Source of the DNA: Terriglobia bacterium
GTDB lineage: Bacteria > Acidobacteriota > Terriglobia > Terriglobales > Acidobacteriaceae
NCBI GenBank assembly: GCA_020072645.1
Contig: JAIQGK010000003.1
Coordinates: 310,001 to 374,000 of the forward strand
DNA length: 64,000 nucleotides
Direction of reading: 5' to 3'
This document shows, one piece after another, positions 24,045-32,310 of the stretch. A program made the translations under genes and the position numbers. Numbering within the stretch: position 1 is the stretch's first letter; every line of letters begins with the position of its first letter. The notes beneath the pieces were generated by a model that saw only the letters and a program-made list of their open reading frames with translations, did no database searches and was not told where the DNA came from.

Positions 24045-24121
24045 TAATATCCTCTCTTGGTCCGGCTAGGCTCATTCCCCTTTGGTTGCGTCTGGAGGCA
24101 GATTCGCGAGTTGAAAGCGCG

Positions 24122-24221
24122 CTACCACCATTCCTATATAAAGAGGAGTCCGCGTGGCCTCAACAACTTATTTCACCAACTCCATTCCGATAAAGTCCCA
24201 CCTCTTTATAGAAGGTGGTAG
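24122..24221. repeat. Long imperfect inverted repeat
   Basis: CTACCACC followed by a TTCCTATATAAAGAGG-like arm (24122-24146) pairs with CCTCTTTATAGAAGGTGGTAG (24201-24221), with a few bulges, around about 54 bases. It sits between the end of the pseudo-receiver gene and the promoter of the PPC gene. There is no T-run. It could be a small mobile hairpin relic or a regulatory stem. Confidence 0.55.
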
Positions 24222-24249
24222 TTTCAGTCTTCAAGGACGCGGAAGCTGT

Positions 24250-24618
24250 TCAATTTGCGCGAACAAGTTGATTGATCGCATCAGGAAGTTTCTCCAGCGA
24301 TGTGATTGACACCAGTTGATCCACTCCCTCGGGCAAGGACAGATCTCGGCCATCGCTTCGTTCATCCAGGAGAACAATCGGCAACAACGGGCGCACCAAT
24401 TTAAGTGACTTCACCACAGACCATTCTTTGCCGCGAATGGATTCCGCATCGACTATGGCTGCTGCGACGAATTGCGCGACGCACATGGCGACGCCTTGAT
24501 CTGGCGTGGCGGCAGTCAAGACCGAATAGTACGAGCCTTTCAAGGCCCGCTCCAATGTGGACAAACCGCTTGCGGAACATGCAATGCACAAAATGCGAAT
24601 GCGATCTCTAGGCGCCAT
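24250..24618 (-). CDS. Degenerate response-regulator receiver (pseudo-receiver)
   Basis: A 122-residue single domain with receiver-like alternation (IRILCIACSASGLSTLERAL, AAIVDAESI, LLPIVLLDE, VDQLVSI). The acidic pair expected at the first strand end is replaced by Ala-Cys, and the Lys of the fifth strand is not in its usual context, so phosphorylation is doubtful. An Asp in IVDAES is near the phospho-site position. Located next to a second receiver gene, also on the - strand. Probably a protein-interaction module. Confidence 0.6.
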   Translation of the reverse strand: MAPRDRIRILCIACSASGLSTLERALKGSYYSVLTAATPDQGVAMCVAQFVAAAIVDAESIRGKEWSVVKSLKLVRPLLPIVLLDERSDGRDLSLPEGVDQLVSITSLEKLPDAINQLVRAN

Positions 24619-24665
24619 AGTTCATCGATTTTCCTGTCTTCAAAGCCCCGAGGTATCGTGGGGGT

Positions 24666-25536
24666 TCAGCCATTTCGCTTTTGCTTGTTTTTTCCTTTGG
24701 GCAGTTTACCCAGTTTATTTTCTTCCGACAGGAAGGATTCAAGTGATGCGCTGAGTTCGTCAATAATCGTCTTTGATAATCTCACCATGTCAGGAACGAG
24801 GTAGCTGACCTGAAGCGCCAAAAGATTGTTCTGAACGCATCCTCCTAATATTTCCTGCAGAATGGCCGCTTCTTTAACCATCATCGGGATCGTATAGCCC
24901 TGGTGAAAACGCGCGGTTTCCGTGCGTGGCCGCCACTCGGCTCGCTTCCGCTAAATTGTCGGAGGTGCGAAGGCTTTGCGCTGCTTTCTCGAGAAGTGCG
25001 GGTAAATGGCTTATCCGATCGTTGCGTGATAGCGAAATGGCCGTGAGCTCAGGGTCGTTGCTAACTGCCTGGAGCCATTCCTCGATGATCGAATCTCGGT
25101 GCTGCAGCACGATTTCGGAGACTCGCTTAGTTGGGAGGTTATGGCCCGAGTGCTTAATTCCTGTGGCCAGCTTGGACTTGATCTTTTCGACCAGAGCTTC
25201 GGTCTCCGTTGGTTTGACCAGATAATCATCGACTTGCTGCCGAATCGCTTCGAGGGCGGTTTCGAAAGCTGGATAACCGGTGAGGATGAAAGTGACGACG
25301 TGCGGTTGTGTCCGCCGCATAGCGCTGACAACAGTAAAGCCATCCCCTGGTTGGCCGATATTCAGGTCTGCGATCAGAACGTCAAATGTTCGGTTCGCTA
25401 TCAGGCTCAGCGCTTCAGGCACGGTTGCCGCAGCGGTAACAGAGAAGCCAAAGGAGCGAAGCACTAGAGGAAGAGTGACGCGGATGCCTTCCTCGTCGTC
25501 GACAAACAGAACTTCGGTTTGAGACTGTGCGCTCAC
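24666..25536 (-). pseudogene. Frameshifted response regulator with C-terminal RsbRD-like domain
   Basis: The first frame (25536 to 24874) gives a good receiver: LFVDDEEGIRVTLPLVL (acidic pair), VLIADLNIGQPGDG (phospho-Asp), FILTGYPAF and YLVKPTE (Lys). It then gives a helical segment HRDSIIEEWLQAV as found in RsbR/RsbU N-terminal domains. The domain continues in another frame as QGYTIPMMVKEAAILQEILG to 24666. The break lies in 24903-24918, where 16 bases replace a multiple of three. The unbroken protein would be about 290 residues. As it stands, only the receiver and half of the partner domain are made. Confidence 0.75.
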
Positions 25537-25565
25537 TTTTAACTTTAGTCAGAGAAGTTAGATGC

Positions 25566-25892
25566 ATGTTCAAATCTCAGCACGGGCAGGATGTCGCCGA
25601 ATTGGAAGGAATTCGCTTCGCTTGGTTTTCTCTGAGGCTCGCGAGCAAGGGCAAAAATAAGGAGTCTCATTTCCGATTGATGAAGCATGCTCAAGAGAAA
25701 AAGAGCAACATAGGGCAGCTGGTCGTACATTTCGAGACGGAATTTCTGTCGAAGTTATCGACAAACATTGTGAGGACATTCTCACAACAATGGCGCGATT
25801 TGACCAGGACTGAGCCCGAGTTTTTAATGAAGATGGCTAATCCATGGCTCGGCCAGCCATGTGGGAATGTAATACGCTTCGCAGACAGATAA
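25566..25892 (+). CDS. Hypothetical protein
   Basis: A 108-residue product from ATG 25566 (frame open from 25527, overlapping the divergent regulator). It is basic and helical: ASKGKNKESHFRLMKHAQEKK and FLSKLSTNIVRTFSQQW. No family recognised. Coding status is supported by a strong intrinsic terminator 50 bases after its stop. Confidence 0.5.
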   Translation: MFKSQHGQDVAELEGIRFAWFSLRLASKGKNKESHFRLMKHAQEKKSNIGQLVVHFETEFLSKLSTNIVRTFSQQWRDLTRTEPEFLMKMANPWLGQPCGNVIRFADR

Positions 25893-25942
25893 GAAGAAGC
25901 TCCGGACGATGCGACCTCAGCGTTCGGATTCTGTTTGCGAGG

Positions 25943-25974
25943 AGGGGTGGCTTAGATAGCCACCCCTTGTTTTT
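25943..25974 (+). terminator. Intrinsic terminator
   Basis: A perfect 10-bp stem (AGGGGTGGCT, loop TAGAT, AGCCACCCCT) is followed by TGTTTTT. Orientation fits the end of the + strand gene at 25566-25892. Confidence 0.85.
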
Positions 25975-26050
25975 GACAAGCGGCACATGGTGCGAGTAAC
26001 AGGTTAGGAGCCCATGCATAGCGGGATTCCCGCAGGGCGCGTGTGCAGGC

Positions 26051-26488
26051 CTACTTGTGCTTCTGCACGCTTTCGAATCCCTTTTCAAATTGGGTAACCA
26101 GCGGAGTTTCACCGTACTGAAGTCCGTCGCGTCCCATGACGCGCCAGAGAAAATTGCCGATCGGTTCCTGGTGCCCGTCGTACACGGCCATGAGATCTTC
26201 GGAAGGCCGGCTGGTCACGAGGATGATGACGTCGGCCTCGGAGGGTCGGTACACGATCGTCAGTTTGCCCCACTTCTGAATGGCGTCCTGCACGGCGCCA
26301 ATTGCGTTGCGATCTTCGGGAAGTAGGTTAGGATTGAACTGATCTCCGTCATAGGAAGCTACGTAGACGTAGCGCGCATTCGCCAGAGTGCCCGGAAACG
26401 CTGGTAGCTTCGCACTTGGATTGGGCGCAGCCAAGGCGGAACCCGCCACCAGAATCAGGCTGATGGCCACGAGAGAAAATCGCTTCAT
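26051..26488 (-). CDS. Secreted hypothetical protein
   Basis: A 145-residue protein with a clear Sec signal peptide (MKRFSLVAISLILVAGSALA, cleavage after ALA). The mature part has an alpha/beta look: ARYVYVASYDGDQ, DAIQKWGKLTIVYRPSEADVIILVTSRPSED, then GNFLWRVMGRDGLQYG and a basic end. It resembles the small secreted proteins of unknown role common in Acidobacteria. ATG start. No neighbours on the same strand within 370 bases upstream. Confidence 0.75.
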   Translation of the reverse strand: MKRFSLVAISLILVAGSALAAPNPSAKLPAFPGTLANARYVYVASYDGDQFNPNLLPEDRNAIGAVQDAIQKWGKLTIVYRPSEADVIILVTSRPSEDLMAVYDGHQEPIGNFLWRVMGRDGLQYGETPLVTQFEKGFESVQKHK

Positions 26489-26859
26489 AAAGTGCCTCTA
26501 ACCATTAGATGGCTATCGTTTTCAATTCGGTTCTTTTGCCATAAGGTTGGTGTCTTGCAGCTTTATGCTGGCCGGCGGAATTCGGATTCGTTACCGGGCT
26601 TTTCGGCGTTCCTGCGTTTAGGATGATGCTGCTGACATGTGGAAGAAGCCACACACAAATAACCCCAAACAAATAACGCTACGAGAATTAGCTTTTTGGA
26701 TCTGTCCGCGTCAATTGGCCCGTTCTAGGCTGTGGTTTTAAGGGCAAGAAGTTTCTGGATTCAAGCCGACCTGCATGTTTAATTGGCGGAGCATCGGTGC
26801 CATTTTCGGAAGGCTTACGCGTCCGAGGGTGACCACAGTGCGTGGTTCCGCGCAACGTC
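26489..26859. other. Gene-free stretch
   Basis: No convincing gene on either strand. It includes a short A-rich direct repeat (ACAAATAAC-like, about 26655-26675) and should hold the promoter of the secreted protein gene on the - strand. Nothing else is evident. Confidence 0.4.
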
Positions 26860-27276
26860 TCAGCTGGCTGCATCCTTGATCTTGTATTTTTGTGGTTCCC
26901 GATCGTTGAATCGCTGCGTCAAGCGTTGCTGAAGCATGTTTACGGAGTCAATGAGCGAGTGCATACCATTGGTTTGGAACGTGACTATTCGCCGTTCAAT
27001 ATCCCCGCACAAGTTTCGCACCATCTGATCGAACCGGCGCAAGCGCTCCGCAGCCAGGAAGGCCAACACAGTTTCCGGGTTTTTCTTCGTGTGCTCCGCG
27101 TTAATGAGTTCGCTGACGCTCCAGGCGGTCAGGCGCACGTTGTCGACGGCGTGACGGAACTCGTTCAGAGCAACGGTGTCGGGCGCGGCTTCTGTTTTAA
27201 GTCGATGCTCCACGCGCCTTAATTCAGACGTCAGTTGCTCGATCTCATGGGTCAGGTTTTCGGGGATTTTAGTCAT
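26860..27276 (-). CDS. Hypothetical helical protein
   Basis: A 138-residue protein that looks helical throughout with coiled-coil tendency (LTHEIEQLTSELRRVEHRL at the start, LIDSVNMLQQRLTQRF near the end). Known only as a hypothetical type; no catalytic residues or membrane segments. Single gene with divergent neighbour. Confidence 0.6.
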   Translation of the reverse strand: MTKIPENLTHEIEQLTSELRRVEHRLKTEAAPDTVALNEFRHAVDNVRLTAWSVSELINAEHTKKNPETVLAFLAAERLRRFDQMVRNLCGDIERRIVTFQTNGMHSLIDSVNMLQQRLTQRFNDREPQKYKIKDAAS

Positions 27277-27442
27277 CGCGCTCGTTCTACCTCATTCACG
27301 GGAACTTTAGCCTGAGATGCGCTTGGCGTATGAGCATACCGAACGCATTGCAATGACTTTAGTAACAATCACTTCCGGGCCGTAGGACATGTTACTTTTC
27401 CGGTACTCTCCCCACAACCAATCTGATTCTTAGCGTATCTTA

Positions 27443-27748
27443 ATGGCTGGAAAGCTCTCCTCCCCCATTGGGAACCAACTCGGGTTACAAGCTAAAAGGA
27501 TACTTATTTTGGTTGCCACAAAACGGGCTCCGGAGCCTCCCAATTCGAGGCTGTCTGTAGGGGATTACATCGCAGACATCCTGCTGGACGCTCGTCCAGA
27601 AGGCACGATCTATCATTGGATCGTGCAGCGTCTCGGTTCTGCCGCCATTATCCACTGGGGCCAGGAATATACGTTTGAAGACGCTCACGCCGCGGTGAAC
27701 AACTATTTGGAATCCCCTTCGGTCAAGGACAAACCGAAGAAGGCTTAG
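27443..27748 (+). CDS. Hypothetical protein
   Basis: A 101-residue product with ATG at 27443. Alternating strands and helices (RILILVATKRA, VGDYIADILLD, YHWIVQRLGSAAIIHWGQEY, FEDAHAAVNNYL) and a Lys-rich tail (VKDKPKKA). No family recognised. Converges with the gene at 27757. Confidence 0.6.
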   Translation: MAGKLSSPIGNQLGLQAKRILILVATKRAPEPPNSRLSVGDYIADILLDARPEGTIYHWIVQRLGSAAIIHWGQEYTFEDAHAAVNNYLESPSVKDKPKKA

Positions 27749-27756
27749 GGCTCCGG

Positions 27757-28062
27757 CTATACCGCTACGGAGGCCGCTCCTTCGTCGTCCAATTCATACA
27801 GATAAATGCGGAAATCCTGATGATTCAGGCCTTCGCTGAGGGGCCGGACAACTTCGAATTTCACCTCATCTCGACATTTGGCACAACGCGGGAAGACTTG
27901 ATCCCTGAGCAGGGTAACTTCATGGGGTAGACGATGGGCCTTATGGATAACGCGGTAAATCCCACTTTCCGCAATCGGCTCGCCTGTTCGGAAGGTGGGC
28001 TGTTTCGTCATACCACTCGCTGCAGTTTTTACCAGAATCAACTGAGACTGCTTGGCCCGCAT
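27757..28062 (-). CDS. Hypothetical protein with CxxC motif
   Basis: A 101-residue protein. The middle reads FRTGEPIAESGIYRVIH, then HRLPHEVTLLRDQVFPRCAK with FPRCAKCRDEVKFEV, a CxxC pair likely to bind zinc in a single knuckle. The frame opens at 28062; MTKQPTFRTGEP (residue 18) is an alternative start. Similar short proteins with HRLPHE...FPxC recur in Acidobacteria with no known role. Confidence 0.6.
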   Translation of the reverse strand: MRAKQSQLILVKTAASGMTKQPTFRTGEPIAESGIYRVIHKAHRLPHEVTLLRDQVFPRCAKCRDEVKFEVVRPLSEGLNHQDFRIYLYELDDEGAASVAV

Positions 28063-28154
28063 TAAGAAATTCCTTACCTACTTTTTTGATGCAAGTCTCT
28101 ACACAAGTGACGGTATAATTCCTGAGTCTCTCCTCTAACAAATCGAAGGCAAAG

Positions 28155-28346
28155 ATGCCGTCCAGCCATCCAACCTCAACTCGGAAGGCCAGCCCGTATT
28201 GCGTCAAGCTGATTGAGTCATATTGTGTCGCATGTGGGCTGCTCATTTCTGCGAGTCCCCGGCGACGAGTCCTAACTGTGATGGAGAGGCTCCACAGGTG
28301 CCCGGTATATTTTCATTATCCCCAGCCAATCAGGCGGGCGAGTTGA
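28155..28346 (+). CDS. Possible small Cys-containing protein
   Basis: A 63-residue frame with ATG at 28155 after GAAGGCAAAG. It holds SYCVACGLLISASP (CxxC) and HRCPVYF, a spacing that could form a zinc site. Coding is plausible but rests on the motif and a weak ribosome site only. Confidence 0.4.
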   Translation: MPSSHPTSTRKASPYCVKLIESYCVACGLLISASPRRRVLTVMERLHRCPVYFHYPQPIRRAS

Positions 28347-28475
28347 TCGATTCATTTTCTAGCGAGGATCGGGCTGAGAATTAACACGCCTTTCGTTCCT
28401 TACATCAGTGACCAAGATCGCGGCGGCACTTTCCTTAATATAAGGTCCCGCCTGCGATGAATTGCCGAGGCCGCT

Positions 28476-29090
28476 TTATTCATCTTTACCTTTTCCCCCA
28501 TCGCATGGCCCTGTTCTCAAGACGCGGCTCTTCTGTTGGTTGCGCAGCTTCAGCCGGGCGCGCTTCAACTCCCGCGAGTATTCGGCGCGCGCAGCCCCAG
28601 CGGTCGTGCCGAGCATCTGAGCAATTTCCTTCCATTCGAAGCCGGACCTCCGCCCTTCGTACATTTTCCGGCCTCGCGGGCTGAGGTGGCTGGCGGCCTT
28701 CTTCGCATCCAATCCGCAGTCTGCTTTACTCGTGCAGTGCTTCCCGGCATCCGGTGCTGAAAGTTCCTCGGCGTTTTCGACCAGTTCTACGCGCTGATGC
28801 CTTGCTCCATACCGCCGCAGCGCCCGACAGAAAGCGCACAAGACCAGTCCACCAGTGTCTTGTGCAAACATGGGAATTCCGCGGCGGTCGAGGTAACGTG
28901 AAACCTGCGTCACGGTTCTTTCCATCAGGCCCGCGGCTTCGCAGGGCTCGCCAAGCAATGCTCGTGTTTTCTTGCAGGCGTCATCCCAGACTTGACGGGC
29001 CGCAGTGCGGACATCTTCGCGAATCGCTCTCCCTGAGCTATCCGTCTCGCGGTCCCACCAGAGTAGGTTATTCCCAGAAAAAGCATCCAT
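28476..29090 (-). CDS. Sigma-70-like regulatory protein of the WWDRE type
   Basis: A 204-residue protein from ATG 29090 (frame open to 29114). Opening LLWWDRETDSSGRAIREDVR, a middle LMERTVTQVSRYLDRRG and a C-terminal SGFEWKEIAQMLGTTAGAARAEYSRELKRAR. The last segment has the spacing of a sigma region 4 helix-turn-helix. Region 2 is weak, so this is a divergent sigma-like or helix-turn-helix regulator. A clear paralogue lies at 44988-45572. The C-terminus is very basic and Gly/Lys-rich. Confidence 0.6.
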   Translation of the reverse strand: MDAFSGNNLLWWDRETDSSGRAIREDVRTAARQVWDDACKKTRALLGEPCEAAGLMERTVTQVSRYLDRRGIPMFAQDTGGLVLCAFCRALRRYGARHQRVELVENAEELSAPDAGKHCTSKADCGLDAKKAASHLSPRGRKMYEGRRSGFEWKEIAQMLGTTAGAARAEYSRELKRARLKLRNQQKSRVLRTGPCDGGKGKDE

Positions 29091-29445
29091 AGACACACCC
29101 CAATGTGTCCGCAATAAATGCGATCACAGCGTTAAAGAAATTTCTATTTTGAGCACGTAGCGGTCGGAGACTGAGCGCTGAAACAGATTGCTCCCAGTGA
29201 CCAACCGCTGACCGCCGGGGGAGGGCAGCCTACGCTTACATTAGAGTTTGACCGTCTTGTTTCTAAGTTGGTTGCGCGAAAGATGTAATCAATTTGTCAA
29301 ACGTTTGTTTCCATCGAGAAGCAGAATTTACTGTCACAAATTCCTGTTTGCCTGCCATTTATAGATAGGGAGGAAATCTGGAAGCAATAGCCTGGTTGAA
29401 GATTCATTTTGGGCCACAACAATCTCGCCTCCAGCCACTATTCGT
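29091..29445. other. Divergent intergenic region
   Basis: Between two divergent regulator genes. No coding frame is convincing. It is AT-richer around 29270-29340 and should carry both promoters. No clear operator repeat was seen. Confidence 0.45.
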
Positions 29446-30150
29446 ATGGACGAGCCCGGGTCTCGCAGTAAGCGCCGCATATTTCGTTGGCCAGAGGAGG
29501 CAAGAGCGTTGATTGCATCCTATCTGAAATCAAACAAGGGTTACGGCCGCAAGAGAGCCGTGGCCGGGCTTGCGACGAGCCTCGTCGCATTGACCGGATA
29601 TCCACGCGACGCCTGTCTGCGATTCATACACCAGCACGGCGTAAGGGAAAAGCGTGCCTGGCGACCGTGGACGAAGCCGGAGCAACAACGTTTGCTGGAC
29701 CTCATGGAAACTTGCCCAGTGGATGAGGCCGCGAAGATCATGCAACGCTCGTCACGTTCCATTCGGTCAATGTTGCATCGCCTGGGTGAGAGCTCGCAAA
29801 GAGGGCGCGACTGGTTTACACCCTACAGCCTCGCGGAGGCTTTGCACGTCCGAGTTGATGAGGTGCAAAAGTGGATCGATCACGGTTGGCTTAAGTGCCG
29901 CATTGTAGAAACAGCTGGCGTTAAAAAACGAATTATCGATCCTGACGATTTCTCCGAGTTCGTAAAACAGCACGGCCGGGCCGTGGTTGGAAGGCGCTTG
30001 AATTCAGATGGGCTCTGGTTCGTGCAGAATTTTGTCTTTCCGCCAAAACACGCGCATCTACTGCCGCTGCGAAAAAGCAAGGATACGCTTGTCGCAAACA
30101 TTGAAAAAGATGACGACGAAGCGGAGAGTTCCATCGAGCGGAGCGCTTAG
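29446..30150 (+). CDS. Hypothetical DNA-binding-like protein
   Basis: A 234-residue protein. N-terminal helical region (RWPEEARALIASYLK, AVAGLATSLVALTGYPRDAC), then a SANT/Myb-like stretch KPEQQRLLDLMETCPVDEAAKIM and RSSRSIRSMLHRLG. A MerR-like excisionase segment follows: WFTPYSLAEALHVRVDEVQK, then WIDHGWLKCRIV and DPDDFSEFVKQH. This looks like two helix-turn-helix units. The tail is acidic. ATG start. The protein type is frequent in Acidobacteria; targets unknown. Confidence 0.6.
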   Translation: MDEPGSRSKRRIFRWPEEARALIASYLKSNKGYGRKRAVAGLATSLVALTGYPRDACLRFIHQHGVREKRAWRPWTKPEQQRLLDLMETCPVDEAAKIMQRSSRSIRSMLHRLGESSQRGRDWFTPYSLAEALHVRVDEVQKWIDHGWLKCRIVETAGVKKRIIDPDDFSEFVKQHGRAVVGRRLNSDGLWFVQNFVFPPKHAHLLPLRKSKDTLVANIEKDDDEAESSIERSA

Positions 30151-30227
30151 GGGAGGGCCACACCATTCTTACTAGAATGCCCGCGGCCTGTTAACTGTGT
30201 CTCACGAGAAAGAAATAATCTTCTTTT

Positions 30228-30941
30228 GTGGAATTCCCAAATCGGGTGTGGTATTCCATGTGCAGATTCATTCAGAGAATGTGCCCAGGCCCTCTAACGC
30301 GGCGCAGCCCGCAGTCCAAGGATACACAACTTCAACAGCTCAGCGACGAGGAAGTCATGCACGCCGTTCAGCAGGGCAATGGGGACGCCTTTGCCGTGCT
30401 GTTCGATCGCTTTCATCGCCTCGTTCTGGTTACTGCCCTCAAGATCGTACGGGACGTGTCCGAGGCCGAAGAAGTGACCCAGAATGTATTTTTCGAAATT
30501 TATCGGATTGCCGAGAAATTCGATTCCGCCAAAGGCAGTCTTAAAGTGTGGCTCTTGCAGTATGCCTATCATCGCAGCATGAACCGGCGAAACTACCTCG
30601 TGCTGCGACAGTTTTATAACCGGCCCGAACTTGATGAGGTGCTGGATTGGGAGGAAGGCACGCAGGGTCCGCCACAGCTGTTCAGCCAGGAGATCGCACG
30701 AGTGGTCAAAGAAGCGCTCGGCACCCTTAACGAGGCCCAGAAAAGGACCATCGAGATGGTGTTTTTCGAGGGGCTGACGCTGAGAGATGTATCGGAGAAA
30801 ACGAGGGAATCGCTCAGCAATGTCCGTAATCATTATTACCGAGGCCTCGAACGATTGCGGAGTTGCCTCACCGAAGAGCCTGAGGTCACCCGGCGCAGAA
30901 ATGCAGCGTCTGTTGGTGAGGTGAATCATGTTAAAGCATGA
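30228..30941 (+). CDS. ECF-type RNA polymerase sigma factor
   Basis: A sigma-70 family ECF factor. Region 2 is seen in GDAFAVLFDRFHRLVLVTAL and VSEAEEVTQNVFFEIYRIAE, and region 4 in KRTIEMVFFEGLTLRDVSEK followed by SLSNVRNHYYRGLERLR. The frame opens at 30228; the first 40 codons look like leader, and the true start may be near 30340-30360. The 3' end overlaps the anti-sigma gene by 14 bases, so they are a sigma/anti-sigma pair, placed directly upstream of a TonB-dependent receptor and an isopeptidase-like gene. It probably controls those genes in response to an outer-membrane signal. Confidence 0.88.
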   Translation: MEFPNRVWYSMCRFIQRMCPGPLTRRSPQSKDTQLQQLSDEEVMHAVQQGNGDAFAVLFDRFHRLVLVTALKIVRDVSEAEEVTQNVFFEIYRIAEKFDSAKGSLKVWLLQYAYHRSMNRRNYLVLRQFYNRPELDEVLDWEEGTQGPPQLFSQEIARVVKEALGTLNEAQKRTIEMVFFEGLTLRDVSEKTRESLSNVRNHYYRGLERLRSCLTEEPEVTRRRNAASVGEVNHVKA

Positions 30942-32214
30942 GCATTACCAAGAGATATGCGCAGTCGCCAGTATCGGTCAGGCGTCCGGCACGGAGTTGG
31001 CGGAATTGCAGCAGCACATGGTCTCCTGCCCAGAGTGCCGGCAGCGGTATTCGGATTTTATGGAGATCCAGGCGAGTCACTACGCGGTGACGACGGGCGA
31101 CCCGGAGCTCAGCGCGCCTGAAGCCACTGCATGCATAGACTCAGCGCTTCTACGTGAGAGATTTTTCAGGAGAGCGGAATCCCAGGGAATAGTTATCACT
31201 CACGCCGGTACAGGATCAATTCAGCCGGAACCGCGGATACGGCTCTTCACGCCAAAGACTTGGCCGGTACTGGCGGTTCGTGCCGCAGCCGCAATGTTCT
31301 TGGTCGGAGCTGTCGGCTTGACTGGATATTATCTTGGCGGCCGCCGCGTTCAAACTGCGTCTCTGACGCAGCACTCCTCTAACAGCCGAAGCACAGCTCA
31401 GATAGACGCTGACGGTCAGCAACTGCGGTTGAGACTGACAGGTCTAGAAGCTGAAAATCTCAGCCTGTCGGCTGAACTCGAGTCATTGAAGTCGTCTTAT
31501 GCGCGGGCATCTTCAGCCTTCGCTCGACTCCAAGACGATAATGCGGAGACCGAGAACCAGCGGTTTGCTTTGTCGGCCGATCTCAAAGAACGCGATGAAA
31601 TGATCGACAAACTGCGAAAGCGCGTAGAAGAAAGTCAGGCGGCAGCGGCTAGCGTGCGCGCCGAATTAGAGAGAGCGCAAGGCGGACGAGTTGAGGACCA
31701 GGCTACTCTGATCGAATCCCAGATTCGCATACGCGATCTATCGGAACAGTTGGCTGAGAAATCGAGCGCACTGGAGCGGGAGAAAGAGCTCTTGGTCGCC
31801 GGCAGAGACGTTCGTGAATTGATGGCTTCACGCAATCTGCATATTGTTGACGTGTTCGATACAGACCCTAAAGGCAAGACCCGCCCGGCTTTCGGAAGAA
31901 TCTTCCTTACTGAGGGCAAGTCGCTGATCTTCTACGCTTATGACCTCAACGACCCCCGCGTTCAGAACGCAGGGTATCACTATCGGGTTTGGGGAAAGCG
32001 AGAAGGACCAAGCCAGCACGCAAAGAGCCTGGGAATTTTCTATTCCGATGACAAGTCTCAGAAACGCTGGGTACTGCAATATGACGATCCCAAGGTGCTG
32101 CAAGAGATCGACTCAGTTTTTGTAACGCTGGAACCCCCAAACGGGGACCTGGCACAGCCCAAGGGCGACAAGCTCATGTATGCGTACCTGCGTGGCCAGG
32201 CAAATCATCCATAA
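30928..32214 (+). CDS. Membrane anti-sigma factor with zinc-finger and coiled coil
   Basis: A 428-residue protein. The N-terminus has the zinc-binding anti-sigma pattern H-x3-C-x2-C (LQQHMVSCPECRQRY). One membrane segment lies at about residues 110-135 (LAVRAAAAMFLVGAVGLTGY). A long coiled coil spans residues 160-300 (Leu/Glu/Arg heptads), and the C-terminal 110 residues (IFLTEGKSLIFYAYDLND, YHYRVWGKREGP, VFVTLEPPNGD) resemble the outer domain of RskA-type anti-sigma-K proteins. The layout is cytoplasmic anti-sigma domain, membrane span, then a periplasmic coiled coil and sensor. Such long coiled-coil versions are common in Acidobacteria. Confidence 0.8.
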   Translation: MLKHEHYQEICAVASIGQASGTELAELQQHMVSCPECRQRYSDFMEIQASHYAVTTGDPELSAPEATACIDSALLRERFFRRAESQGIVITHAGTGSIQPEPRIRLFTPKTWPVLAVRAAAAMFLVGAVGLTGYYLGGRRVQTASLTQHSSNSRSTAQIDADGQQLRLRLTGLEAENLSLSAELESLKSSYARASSAFARLQDDNAETENQRFALSADLKERDEMIDKLRKRVEESQAAAASVRAELERAQGGRVEDQATLIESQIRIRDLSEQLAEKSSALEREKELLVAGRDVRELMASRNLHIVDVFDTDPKGKTRPAFGRIFLTEGKSLIFYAYDLNDPRVQNAGYHYRVWGKREGPSQHAKSLGIFYSDDKSQKRWVLQYDDPKVLQEIDSVFVTLEPPNGDLAQPKGDKLMYAYLRGQANHP

Positions 32215-32310
32215 GTGTCGTCGGCACTGATTCAAATCCACAATTTTTTCCATCCTGCTGAAACATTTCGGAAAGCTTCTTGGCACACTCGAACAAAGGA
32301 GGGACCCAAC

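Noticed and set aside
26688-26873. 61-residue - strand frame
   Set aside because: Arg/Pro/Thr-rich frame without ribosome site or conservation clue.
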